Shown piece by piece: positions 11,861 to 22,440 of a DNA stretch of 64,000 nucleotides (position 1 is the stretch's first letter; each line of letters opens with the position of its first letter). The translations under genes were made by a program, and so were the position numbers. Origin of the DNA: Tetraselmis striata (Eukaryota; Chlorophyta; Chlorodendrophyceae; Chlorodendrales; Chlorodendraceae); contig VCJN01002046.1 of the NCBI GenBank assembly GCA_006384855.1, forward strand, positions 24,479 through 88,478, written 5' to 3'. The notes under the pieces were generated by a model. That model ran no database searches. It was not told the DNA's origin and worked only from the letters and a program-made list of their open reading frames with translations.

Positions 11861-12331
11861 TGCATAGACAGTATATGACGAGACGCACGTGGCGGGCCTC
11901 CAACTCGTATGAGAAAATGCAATCGACAAAGATTTCGAAATCGATGCAGTCTGACAACAGATATATCGTTGCTTGCGCTGGTTGTTTCGCCCGTTGACCA
12001 CGACCTTCCCAGCGGGCCCGCTCGGGGGTCCATACTCATCCCATCGCTGGTGCGCCACTACTTGTGCCCGTGTCCCTCCCCCCCCCCCCCCCCCTCGCAT
12101 CTCGCTTCACAGTGAAGAGCAAGAGGCGCGGGTGCCAATGAGCGGACCGAATCCGTCATGGTAGTGTCCAGCGGAACCTCAAATACGAAAACATACCAAA
12201 CTTGTTGCAGATCCGTACGTCAGCTCGTGTGCACGTCTGAATTTCGGTAAGTTTTTGTAGCTGTGGGCTGTGGGTCTCACAGACAGAAACACAGACAGAC
12301 AGACAGGCACAGCGCTTCAATCAACTGAAGA
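11861..12331. other. Spacer downstream of the AP2 gene
   Basis: No gene supported. It contains a C run at about 12077-12094 and a short (ACAG)n stretch near 12280-12306. The 3' end of the minus-strand AP2 gene lies at its right edge. Confidence 0.5.
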
Positions 12332-15300
12332 TTAGCCGCCTACGGGTAGTGTCCTGGGGAGATGGGGGCCGCTGCGCCGCCGGCATGGTGCCTGGGGTGC
12401 GCTGCGCGGTGGCGGGGCGGATGGCCGCACCAGGATCTCCTCCTCCTCCTCCGTGAGCAGGCTGCCCGGAGACCGGAGGGAGTGGTTCTGCATGCCGGTG
12501 GTCACCGTGGGCCGGGGGGTGGGCAGGCCGGCGCGGCCGAGGGCCTCCCGCAGCAGCAGGTCGCGCTGTTCCATCGAGTCTGAGCGCACGGGGGGCACCC
12601 GCCCGCCGCGCCGCCCGAACTCCGTCGACTTGGAGCGCTGCACCAGGTCCCGCAGCAGGCAGGTCGAGTCGGCGTCTGCAGCCGCCGGGGTCGCAGAGGG
12701 GAGGTGAACGCGGCGGCGGTGGGGGGGGGGGGGGGGGATTCGTGGCCCGCATTGACATCGCACAAATGAACAGGGGCGGTGGACGCCGTGGAACAGCGGG
12801 ACACGCGGGTGCGGGTGTCCCAAGAAGGGTGGAAGGAGAGGAGGAGAAGAAGGGGGGGGGGGGGGGGGGGGGTCACCGAATCGCTCCGACGCGGGGCGCT
12901 GCGCCATCGAGGCGCTGCCGGAGCGCGCCACGCAGTGTTGCGAGAAAACGTCCCCGCTGGGCTCGTCTGCATCCGACTCGGGCGGAAAGTCCAGGTGGCA
13001 GGTGGAGTGCGGCGTGCTAAGGGGCAGAAAGAGAGAGAAAAGGGGGGAGGTGGGGGGGGGGGGGGTCAGGCTGGCCGCCTCCATACACTGAGCCAATAGT
13101 GTTCTCTCATCGGAAATGGTTTTCTCGTGCATCCCCCCGCAGAGGAAGCATTTCAGTGGCTGGGAGGAAGGAAGGGGGGGGGGGGGGGGGGGGGGGGGGT
13201 TCCCGTACGACGAGACGAGCACGCGCGGCGAGGCGACGTCCGACTGCATCATCCGCGCGCTGGATAAGCCAGACGCGCTCCCGGGCCGCGGCAGGGCGAG
13301 GCGGCAGTTCTGCGCCAGCCCCGCCCTCAGCGACAGCAGGACCTGTGGTTGGGGTGGACACCGGCTCAGCGAGAACTACCATCAGCGGGGCAGTGTGGCC
13401 CCGTGGGGACGGAAGGGGGGGGAAGCGTGCCTGCGAGTTGACGCTCCCGTGGCGCGGCATCGCCACCGGGGCGCTGTCGCTGCGCGCCGCCATGGTCTCC
13501 TCCAGAGACAGCGCCTGCGGCCGCGGCGGCGCGGGCGTCGACATGGCGCCGCTGGCGGCGGGGTACCCCATCTGCTGAATGGCCTCCGCCGCCGCGGCGC
13601 TGAAGCCCTCGTCGGCCACCGACGCCGTGCCGTTGCGCAGGTTGGCCAGCGACGCCAGCCACTCCGTGCCCATCGAGTTGTCGCGATCCATCGACACCGG
13701 CGGCCGCTCGTCGGCGACCTGAACGGGCAAGCCGCCCGGTGAGGCGAATGCTTGACTGGACTTGTGCATGCCTATGGTGATGTAGGCGGGCTTCCCAGGA
13801 GTCTGATCTTGCACAACTTGGATTGGGCACACAGAGCAATACCACAGAGACGTGTGGGTGTGGGTGTGGGTGGAGGGAGGGGGGGGGGGGGGGGGGGGGG
13901 CGCTCACCGAGGGCGAGTCCTCCGCATCCGTCCAGCTGCCGCTGTGCGCCGCCGACTCGAGCACCGACGAGCACGGCACACTGGCGCAAGACAGGCCCGA
14001 GCCGGCCGAGGCGAAGCACGGCGGGGAGTCCAGCGCCCTGGGGGAGCTCGCCGCGACCTGGCAAGTGAAGCAGGCGGCCCGTCAGACGGCGGCACCGGGG
14101 TCGGCATCCCTGTTCCGATATGCAGATGCGCTACTTGGCATGCTGTTGTCGCTTCTGTCTACCCCACCCTTGACCTAGGGTATCACCGGCTCCGGGTTTT
14201 AAAGTTTAGGGTTTCAAAAGTTTTAAATCCCTAAAAGACTCCGGTATTCAGGAAAACCTCAGTTCAGCGCCGGTACAGCCAATGTGAGTTTATCGTGATG
14301 CCATTCCGCCTATCCAGCGCCCCGTCAGCCATGTGCAAGAATCGTGCCGTACATACAGTCTTACGAAGTGACACATTCATACGTGTATGCTTTGAGACAT
14401 AAATATGTATTCGCAGCAGCGACACCGACACACACGCAATGCAATGCACAGGGTGATGGCTCATCGCAAATGATGAGTACAGGTGTTGACTTGGTGACAG
14501 GGGCGGTGCGAATAAGAACCTGCCCCGCCTGCCAGAGGTCAAGCAAAGGCGACACTACAACCAGCGTTTGCAAAACTTGCACGGCGCCTCGTTTTCAGGC
14601 TGGCATTGGGCATTCAGACAGGTTCGTTGGGAGCTGTAGCAGAGGGGCTGAGGTCGGCAGAGGTGCAGGCGGGGCTCACCGGAATTCGAGCCTCAGACAG
14701 CTAACAGCAGGCGGTGCCAGGTGTTTGTGTGTGTGTGTGTGTGTGCGTGTGTTTGTCTGTGTGTCTGTGTGTGTTGGGGAGGGGCGGGGGTGGGCGCACG
14801 TGGGGGGCGAATCGGTAGTTGGTGGTGACCACTTTGGGCGGCGCCTGCATCAGCGCGTCCGGCTGCGTCTCTGCCTGCTTGCGCGAGCGTGACCCGCTGG
14901 GCGTTGCCCTTGCCGTCTTGCTGGCCAGCGGCGAGCCGGGCGCCTCGTCCTGTGCACAGATATCGGACTGTTAATGTGACGGAGCACAAGCACCCGGGCC
15001 TGGCGATGGAGAGGGTGGTCAGCATGTGTTTGGATGACGAGGGGGGGGGGGGGGGGGGGGTGATGGCGTGTCGGCAGCTCACCATGAAGTTGACGTACGC
15101 TTTCGCCTCCAACGGCTTGAGCCGCCAGACAGCCTTGTCGTACGCGCGCGCCGCGTCGAGTTCGTCGTCGAATAGCTCTGCAGGGCAGAGGCGGGGGGGG
15201 GGGGGGGGGGGGGGGGGGTCAGGTACGGCGTGGCAGGGCTACTGCGCCGCGGCTGGGGCGGTGCTTTTGTCAGTGGCAATGTCGCTGGATGAGCACCGGG

Positions 15301-17738
15301 ACACCGTAACCATGCGCGGGGTACGCAATATGTCCCGGTTGCTGGCCCCCACACAATTAAAGACCAAAAATATACCTTTATCCGGAGACTCATTAGAGTC
15401 CCAGCACGAGTATGGCACGGCATCCCCGAGTCTGTGGTGCAAAGCGGCTCGTTTTAAGGACCCGCAAATCCAATCAAATGTACACTGCCAGCGTAGCCAG
15501 GCGTGAATGTGACGGCAGACCGCTACGGCGCTGCGGGCGTGCGGCCTCAGGGCGCGGCGACCGACCTCTGTACGCCCACTTGCGGTGGAGCATGACCTTG
15601 GCCTCCCACTTGTCCTTCTTCCGGCTGACGCCGCGGTACTGGGACGACTTCTCCATGGGCTTGACGCCCAGCGAGCGCTGCAGGTCCTCACGCGAAAGGT
15701 GTTGCAGGTCCTGCGGGGGGAGGGGGGATCAGAAGGGGGGGGGATGGTGCGGGGGTGGACATGGGAGGTGCAGCCAGGGTGGTTGCAGCCGACTTATCAG
15801 GAGCTCTTCGCCGCTGTGACCAACATGCGCTGCGCACCGTGACATTTGCGATTGGCATGGTGGGGATCCCTTTGGTGGGGGGAGAGGGGGAAGGGAGGGG
15901 GCGAGGTCGTACCACCGCCGGCAGGTCCTTGTAGTCCTCAATCGGGAAGTTGATTTGGCTGCTGGGGCCGTGTAGGCTCAGGCAGACGCGGTCGTAGATG
16001 CGCGCCGCCTGCGGGGGAAGCCGAGAGCGGGGTGGGTCAGGCGGCGGGTCCCTGACGGGCGGAGGAAGTGAGGAGAGGGTGATAGGTGTCTGTGTTGGGC
16101 GAGGCGCAGGGAGAGGGAGAGAGGGATGGGGCGCGCGCCTCCTCCTGCGATGCGTAGTACCCCAGGTGCGTAACCTTGCCCTTGATCAGGATGCGCGCCT
16201 GCGGGGGTCACCGCGCCGGGAGGGGGGGACAGGTGAGCACCACCGCCCTCCCACCCCCCTGGAAATGAGGACCCCCCCCCCCCCCTGCCGCCTTGCCGCA
16301 AGACGGCCTCCTACGCCGGCGCGCGCACCTGCCACTGGTCCTTGCGGTTGGAGGAGCCGACGCCGAGGTAGCGCGAGGTGCGGCGCTTGTTGCTGACCAC
16401 CATCGTCTTGGGCGTCCGCGTGCGCTCCGTCTTGAGCTGCGCCTTCACCTCGTCCCGTGACAGGCCGTGCAGCGGATGGATCTGCGCCCAGGGGGGGGGA
16501 GGGGGGGGACGCACCATGGCTCAGGGGGTGGCCTCAGGAATTGACCAGCACGAGTCACCAGAACCACAAACGCATGCCCGGTTGCTGTGCGCGGGGGGGG
16601 GGGGGGGGGGGGCATGGGCGGACATGCTCGGCGGCGTAGTCGGAGAGCGGAAAGTTGGTGTTGAGGGCCTTCCGGCCCAGCAGGCCGATGGCGGCGCGGT
16701 CGTACGCCCTGGCCGCGCCAACCTCGGTGTCAAAGTAGCCGACCGAGACGCCGCTCTTGCCGAGGCTGGACACCTTGATCTGCACGCGCCACCGCCGCTT
16801 GGTCTTGTCATAGCTCACGCCGCGGTACTGGCTCGAGTGCTCGGACGGCTCCGCCGACTCCGCCGACTGCTGCTCGCCCCGGCTGCCTGCGGAGTCAATG
16901 GAGCCCACGCTGGGCGAGACGGCGGAGCTGCTGGGCGTCAAGTGGCCCCACTGGCCCATCATCTTGCCGGGCCCAAGGCTTGCGCGCTTCAGGCCACCCT
17001 GCGCCATAGCACAGCGGGAGCGAGCGGGGTTTCAAGCAAGGACGTGCAGCAGGAGCACGCTCAGGAAGAGGGGGGTACACCTGGAGCTAACTGGCAGGGT
17101 GAAAAAGGAGGGAGTCTGATCTTTCTAGAAAAGGAGGATGAGCAGAGAGGTGCAAGGGGGGGGGGGGGGGACTTGGAGGTAGGTGTATGTACCCCCCCCC
17201 CCCCCCCCCACACTGGTGGAGGCGATGGTGGAGGCGATGTGGGCGACCCCTCAGAGAGCATCAGCAGAAAGTTGTCGGGGGAGGGGAGGGGGGGATGTAG
17301 ACCAGCTGTGACGCTGAGCGCGGAGGCAGGAGCTGACAGCCCCGGGCCTGGAGCGCCAAGGGACCTGCGACCTTGGAATTCAGAATTTCGGAGGCTGCTG
17401 GTGGCTCTCCTACGGGCAGAGTTTGCTAGACTACGCCTCGGCGCCTCCCCTGTACCCCCCACCCCCCCGGGGACCCCATTCGTCGACCCCGTCCCGAGCC
17501 CCCCGGAAGTGCATTCGTTGGTTTTGTAGCGCCAGGAACCACAACGCTTGATGCTCCGGAGAACGAGGGGCGGTGGCCGGAGCACAAATTTTCCCCGAGC
17601 GCCAGCCATCCCCGGTTGGTCGGCGTGATTATAGAAAGGCGCAACTCGTCACTGTGCCCCCGCGCTCGGCTCGCTCGAGGGCAGCCGCCCCAGCGGGCCG
17701 GGCGCGTCCCCGCGCGGCAAGCCAGGGGAAGCGGAGGG

Positions 17739-17770
<32 letters not shown>

Positions 17771-18024
17771 AGGGCTCCCGGCAGGCGGCGGCGGACCTTA
17801 GCAGGACCCTTGACGCGCACCTTGACTGTGGGGCAACCCTCCGGGCGGCCGCCGCCCGCGTTCCCCACAGCCGCAGCCGGGTCGCTTCCGGAGGACATCC
17901 CCGGCGAGCTCGCCGCCGCCGGATCGCCCGCCACCTCCGGCATATTGTCCCAGAACGACGGGTCGAAGCTCAGCATCCGGCTGTCCTGGCCCAGCGGCGC
18001 GGGCGACTCTCCGGGGGGATTCAT
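12332..18024 (-). CDS. Transcription factor with three AP2 DNA-binding domains
   Basis: The multi-exon model starts at the ATG at 18024. Exons: 18024-17797, 16998-16624, 16481-16329, 16198-16139, 16008-15913, 15710-15566, 15177-15083, 14949-14800, 14057-13908, 13718-13443, 13342 onward, and further exons to a stop at 12332. Phases agree through exon 8. AP2-1 lies in exon 2 (SSQYRGVS... VGYFDTEVGAARAYDRAA... NTNFPL). AP2-2 spans exons 3-5 (SRYLGVGS... HLGYYASQEE / AARIYDRV... INFPIEDY). AP2-3 spans exons 6-7 (SQYRGVSRKKDKWEAKV... FDDELDAARAYDKA). The C-terminal part is Ser/Pro-rich with a CFLCGG motif and a short EEEEE run, perhaps a regulatory region. Most introns carry sense-strand poly-C. 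It should be a nuclear DNA-binding protein. The exons beyond 14800 could belong to a second gene. Confidence 0.75.
16009..16138 (-). other. Probable GC-AG intron inside AP2-2
   Basis: Protein continuity across AP2-2 (GYYASQEE joined to AARIYDRV) requires splicing from GAG|GCGCGC to CCGCAG|GCGGCG. No usable GT lies near the 5' junction in the right phase, so the donor appears to be GC. The exon between, 16198-16139, is only 60 nt. Confidence 0.5.
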
Positions 18025-18865
18025 GCTCCCTGCGTTGGTCGGCGACTGGTGCTATTACTGGAGCGATAGTGCGGCATCTGGTCCGAGACGCCGCTGCTGC
18101 TCGCTGGATGACGCGCGTCGTAGTTTCCTCTGATATGCTGGGTTTGGTACCCGTAGTCACAGTAGTAGCACTGGGTACAGTCCGGTGAAGGTTAAGTACT
18201 ACGGGCGGCAGGCAGAGCGGGGGCGTGCTGGAGGGGGTAAGGCACTAAAAGCGCCAAGTACCAGTACCGGGGCTGGTGGAGCGCGCGTGGCGTCCGCCGC
18301 ATGGTGTCCGCCGTATTTTAATTTGCTCGACCTACTGGTACCCGTACAGCAGGTCAAACAAAGGTAGCGACTAGCGGCCGCTTTGCCCGCCCCGCCCGCG
18401 GTGATCGACGGCGCGACCGCCCCGGGCCGGCCCGGCCCGTGGCACCGGCATTCGTAGTCGTAAGGGCTTTTCGTACCCAGCATAAATCCTTGCAGGTACT
18501 GTACAGTATAAATAAACCTTAGTTTCCGGTCAGCTACCAAGTGCCTGGCAGGGTACCAGTATATCATACGGTACCGACGACGCGACTACGCGAGACGCTG
18601 ACGATACGAGTACAGACGGACCTCATCGATATTGATGCTGCTCGTACGGGTATGAGGAAACCCCACTGAACCCCAGCATCAGGACTCGCGTAGCATTATT
18701 CCCAGCAGGCCGCCGGAGACGCTGCAATAGTAATATGCAGCATGCATGCGACTACGGGTACCCGTACTCGCTACCTCGCCGTAATTTATCGTTACTACTA
18801 CAATTGCACTCCAACACGCACCATGTCAATACTCCATAATTGCACTCTATAATTGCACTCCAACA
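18025..18865. other. Upstream region of the AP2 gene; no gene seen
   Basis: Short GGTACC/GTACC-rich words recur (near 18150, 18260, 18335 and 18550). No convincing TATA box position can be assigned. No coding region or RNA gene recognised. Confidence 0.4.
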
Positions 18866-18974
18866 CCTTGGCTCCTTCTTGGTTCTTGGCTCCCTGTCCT
18901 CCTGCTCGACCTTAGTTTCAGGCTTATGTCTCTCTTTTGCTGGCAACCTTTCATAGTTGCTGTTAGTTCTGTTT
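18866..18974 (+). repeat. Dispersed repeat R, left part, interrupted at its right end
   Basis: The segment GGCTCCTTCTTGGTTCTTGG ... TCTCTTTTGCTGGCAACC ... GTTAGTTCTGTTT recurs at 40365-40470 and, in part, at 22364-22410. In the other copies GTTCTGTTT is followed directly by GTAGTGCGC or a close variant. Here it is followed by the tyrosine-recombinase element, and the missing right half lies at 21896-21948. Confidence 0.75.
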
Positions 18975-19271
18975 TAAACTAGTTTATGGGGTTTCCTCCC
19001 TTGACCAAACCGCTTTTCAGCTACAAGTGCTGCTCAGTGGTACGGGAACTAGGCATCTGTTGTTGCGCCCTTTTTGGGTGGAGCACGAGTAGATATAAAA
19101 GCAGCTAGAACAGCTGAGCCTGCTATCTTCCAGTTTTCGCTGCGTTCCACGCAGCGATAGATGTAAAAGCTGTCGTAACCAGTTGCGAGCAAGGTCACCC
19201 CAGGTTGTTCAAGACCACACCCGGCTCGCCATCCGAGTGTGATATTCTCGTCCGTACGTCCGTGCGTTACC

Positions 19272-20130
19272 ATGTCAGATGGAGAAGAACCCGTCGCTGA
19301 GCCGACGCTAAAGTCGCTGCAAGCAGATGTGCGGGCACTGGCTACAGCTGTAGCTCAATTGACGGCTCGTGAGCGCGTTGTTGATGGAGAAGGGGCACAT
19401 GGCTCCGGCTTCGGGCAACGCATCGCGGGACAGCCGACAGGCAGCGGGGGAGCCGCAGAGCGCCCCGACTTGCTAGAGCTAGCCCAGAGCGGCCGTGTCG
19501 GAGCAAAATCCGTGAGTGCCGAGGATGACTACCTCGCGGTGCCAGAACTACTGCAGAGAGCAGAGTATGGTTATGAGGCCGTTCGACCGGTCAGCCGAGT
19601 GCCTGGACTCTTTCCCCTGAGCACCGCCCTAACGAACGAGTACCTCAAGCAGGATGACCGGCGTCTGCCGGCCCAGGAGGAGTATTTGTGGATGTCGTGT
19701 TTCGGGGCCCACATGCATGGCCGCGCTTTTCGTGGCTCTCGACGAGCTGCTGCCCTACGTCCCTGCCACCAACCAAGACTTCACCCCCCACGTCGCGAGA
19801 GCTCGGAACCACGCCGAGGCCATCGACAAGGCGTTTCGGTTTCGTTTGGCCTTCCTGCGAAGGCTAAATGAGATCAAGCGTGTGCACGGTGACCAAGGTG
19901 TTCTGGATGTGCTGCGAGCCCAGCATTTTCAGCCTGCTTCGGAGCATCTGGGTTCCGCGATCTTTGGGGACCTCATGCGGGACTACGAGCGCCGTGTCTT
20001 CGAAGCGACCGTTGCCAGCAGCGCGAAAGCGACCGCTACTGCTCGAGTGGCGGCTGCCGCTGCAGCTCGCGGGCGTGGGCGAGGACGTGGCGGTGGACGC
20101 GGGCGTGGCCGCGAAGGTGAGCACGAGTGA
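19272..20130 (+). pseudogene. Element ORF1, RG-rich tail, frameshifted
   Basis: It starts at the ATG at 19272 (MSDGEEPVAEPTLKSLQADV), with a probable heptad-like N-terminal helix (LQADVRALATAVAQL). Protein-like sequence switches frame near 19718 into LFVALDELLPYVP... and ends in an Ala stretch and a GRGRGRGGGRGRGR tail at the stop at 20130. The basic tail suggests nucleic-acid binding, perhaps a Gag-like or accessory role. No family recognised. Total length would be about 285 residues. Confidence 0.55.
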
Positions 20131-20166
20131 CGGTGTGGGGCGCCTTTCGTCGGAGCGGCTGGAGCT

Positions 20167-20688
20167 TTGCGAGGCCACCTTTCGGTGACCGCCGCAAGAC
20201 GCACCCTTGCAGCTCAACGGCGAGATGAGCGCCCCGTGTTAGGACCTGACCCCCCCACCTTACAGACTTCCTTTAGACCTTCCTCGGTGCGGCGCTTCTT
20301 ACAGCTACAGCCGAGTGCGGCTCAACCATCCGCACACATGTACACGGCGGCTCAACTAACCGCCTCCCGTACCATTCCACCACTGCGTCCGTCGGTTGTT
20401 ACACTACGTGTTACAACTGGTTCGCAACGACCAAGTCTCGCGCGGGTACGTTACGCGCGAGACAGGCGCTACGAGCGCGAAGGGCGCGCAGGGCGGCCCT
20501 CTTACCTGAACCTAGCCCCGCAAACCCGTACCGATGCTACTGCAAACCCGTCCAGCAGCTACCGGCCAACCGCCGGGAACCTAACTGCTGCTGCCGAGTA
20601 CTTTGCGAACAGTAGTCGTACCGGTGGAACTCTGTCAGTAAAACGACGCACTTATGTAATTGACGAGTCCGAAGCTGTCGCTCCCTGA
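20167..20688 (+). CDS. Hypothetical ORF between element ORF1 and recombinase
   Basis: An open frame of about 174 codons, rich in Thr, Ser, Arg and Pro, with no recognised domain. It lies in the same frame as the end of ORF1 (stop at 20128-20130) and as the start of the recombinase (stop at 20686-20688). The three could once have been one long ORF broken by two stops. Translation start is uncertain. Confidence 0.35.
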   Translation: MRGHLSVTAARRTLAAQRRDERPVLGPDPPTLQTSFRPSSVRRFLQLQPSAAQPSAHMYTAAQLTASRTIPPLRPSVVTLRVTTGSQRPSLARVRYARDRRYEREGRAGRPSYLNLAPQTRTDATANPSSSYRPTAGNLTAAAEYFANSSRTGGTLSVKRRTYVIDESEAVAP

Positions 20689-20697
20689 GCTGCTTCA

Positions 20698-21790
20698 TTG
20701 CGATCTCGGCTGCAGGACGCGTTCGGCTCAGACGAGCTGGGCCAGCGGACGCTCGACCTACTCTCCAGCTCCCTCAGCGCCCAGACACTCAAGAGCTACG
20801 CCGGCCAGCTGTCTCAGTTCGCGGAGTTCTGCCACGACTCCGAGAACATCAGCCCGCTGGAGGCGACTACTGCTACTGTCGTTCGGTATGTTGCCTGGAT
20901 CGGCGAGCGGGGGCACATCGCCGCTAAGTCGCTGCAACCTTACCTGTGCGATCAACACGTTCTTCGAGCTGCACAACCTCGACCCAATCGCCAAGGACAG
21001 CCTACACCTAACTTCAGCAAGGCGTGGGCTGATGCTGCGTCAGCGCCGACTGGACGCTGCCCCTTTGCGTGTCCCTCTGCCTGCGGATGTAGCTTACCGC
21101 TTCGTCACAAAGGCCGAGCTGATTGTGTCTGCTCCCTACCCCGAGTACCACCACAACTTCCGAGCCCTCCTGGCCTCGGTTGTCAACTTTATGCTCTTTG
21201 CCAGGGGCCTTACTGGCGTGTCCTGTCGAGTGCGAGACGTCCATGTCGACGACTACAACATCACCCTGCAAGTGTACCGAGAGAAGGGTCGCGCTGGTCG
21301 ACGGGGACCGGACGACCTACGCGTACTTCTCCTCCCAGTGTCAGAGCACCCCCGAGTGGCCCGTCTCCTGCACCACTTCCTCGACCACGTCTAGTCAGTC
21401 CCCCTGGTTGCTGTTTGCTTGGCTATGTCGAACTTCTGGGCTGTCGGTTCGGATGAGCAGTCAAAACCTTGGACTGCGGCTACAATGTCAGACTGGCTGT
21501 CCACAGCCATCCGTCTGGTCAACGCTGCCCCCCCTGCTGGCACCTCCTGGACCTCGCACAGTCTTCGCAAAGGCGCAGCCTCTGCAGCGAACGCCATCGG
21601 TGTTCCATTGTCCCACATTCGCTACCAAGGCGGTTGGGCCACTAACTCTGACGTCGTTCTGGACTACATCGACCCCAACGTTCTTCCTTCACCTGGCGCA
21701 TGGTTCTTCTTTGGACACATCGCCCCCCTACGCCACTTCCAAGTCCAACAGGACTCCGCAGCGGTGGCCTTCCCAGTGCCTCCTTCATGA
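20698..21790 (+). pseudogene. Tyrosine recombinase, broken by a frameshift and an in-frame stop
   Basis: The N-terminal core-binding domain is visible as QTLKSYAGQLSQFAEFC... ATVVRYVAWIGE. Near 20940 the frame changes into SAINTFFELHNLDP. The catalytic half shows a likely active Arg in FARGLTGVSCRVRD, then a TAG stop at 21392-21394. It resumes in the same frame with HSLRKGAASAANAIG (the H-x-x-R motif), QGGW, and the likely nucleophile Tyr in VVLDYI. All catalytic motifs are present, so decay is recent or partly due to sequence error. It would catalyse strand exchange for integration and excision. Confidence 0.75.
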
Positions 21791-21895
21791 CTTGGCGCTA
21801 CCTCTTCTCCGTCAATCCATCCTGCCAATTTCGGCTCTTGACCGTGTAAAATAGCCTGCGCGACCTTTTTGGCAAAACCAGACTCAACTTTGAAA

Positions 21896-21948
21896 TGTTT
21901 GTAGTGCGCTTTTGTGAAAGCCCTTATGTAATAAATAATAACACCATG
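21896..21948 (+). repeat. Dispersed repeat R, right part
   Basis: TGTTTGTAGTGCGCTTTTG... followed by a GTAATAAATAA tail. It matches the reverse complement of 39958-40010 almost exactly, and 22403-22440 and 40470-40508 less closely. It completes the copy that begins at 18866. Confidence 0.75.
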
Positions 21949-22363
21949 TCTATAATACTTGGGAAGTGTTCTATTTGCCATGAGCCCAGGACATCCACGC
22001 GGGGGCTATCAGTACGGGACTCTCCGGATATTTTGCGCGTCATGGGCAGCAAGCGGGTATATCTGTCGGATTATACTCGTAGTAACGATAAATTACAGTC
22101 CATCCTACACTGGCGGACGTATAATACTGGTCGCTTATCGGAATCGCCCGACGCGAAGCAGCAGTATTAATCCTGACATTCCCGCCAGTATATCGTCCAC
22201 GTTCTCTGACCGGGTGGACTAACAAAATAGGTATCCAGGTACCTGTACCCTTTTTTGGACCCGAGACCGTATTGGTGTGAATTACAAAAAGGGCAGTACT
22301 GGTACCCTCGCAGGTACTGTATATTAAGACGCACGAGTTCAATAACGTGCTGCGGTTTCTCTT

Positions 22364-22440
22364 TTGCTGGAAACCTTTCATAGTTGCTGTTAGTTCTGTT
22401 TGCAGTGCGCATTTGTGAAAGCCCTGATGTAATAATTTTA
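22364..22440 (+). repeat. Dispersed repeat R, uninterrupted partial copy
   Basis: It contains TTTGCTGGAAACCTTTCATA, then GTTAGTTCTGTTTGCAGTG, then the GTAATAAT tail. This copy shows the empty-site arrangement for the insertion at 18975-21900. Confidence 0.7.

Larger units (their letters stand above)
18975..21900 (+). mobile_element. Tyrosine-recombinase transposon (Crypton- or DIRS-related), decayed
   Basis: A 2.9-kb insert splits a copy of dispersed repeat R. TGTTT is present at both junctions (18970-18974 and 21896-21900), matching one TGTTT in uninterrupted copies. The insert carries ORFs for a basic, RG-tailed protein and a tyrosine recombinase, and has no terminal inverted repeats that I can see. 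A short direct repeat at the ends with a tyrosine recombinase fits Cryptons (Goodwin et al.). The additional upstream ORF also allows a DIRS-derived origin, but no RT is visible. Frameshifts and a stop make this copy dead. Confidence 0.65.

Noticed and set aside
10339..14000. Poly-Pro and poly-Gly proteins read through the G/C runs
   Set aside because: The runs sit between splice-like borders and are better read as introns.
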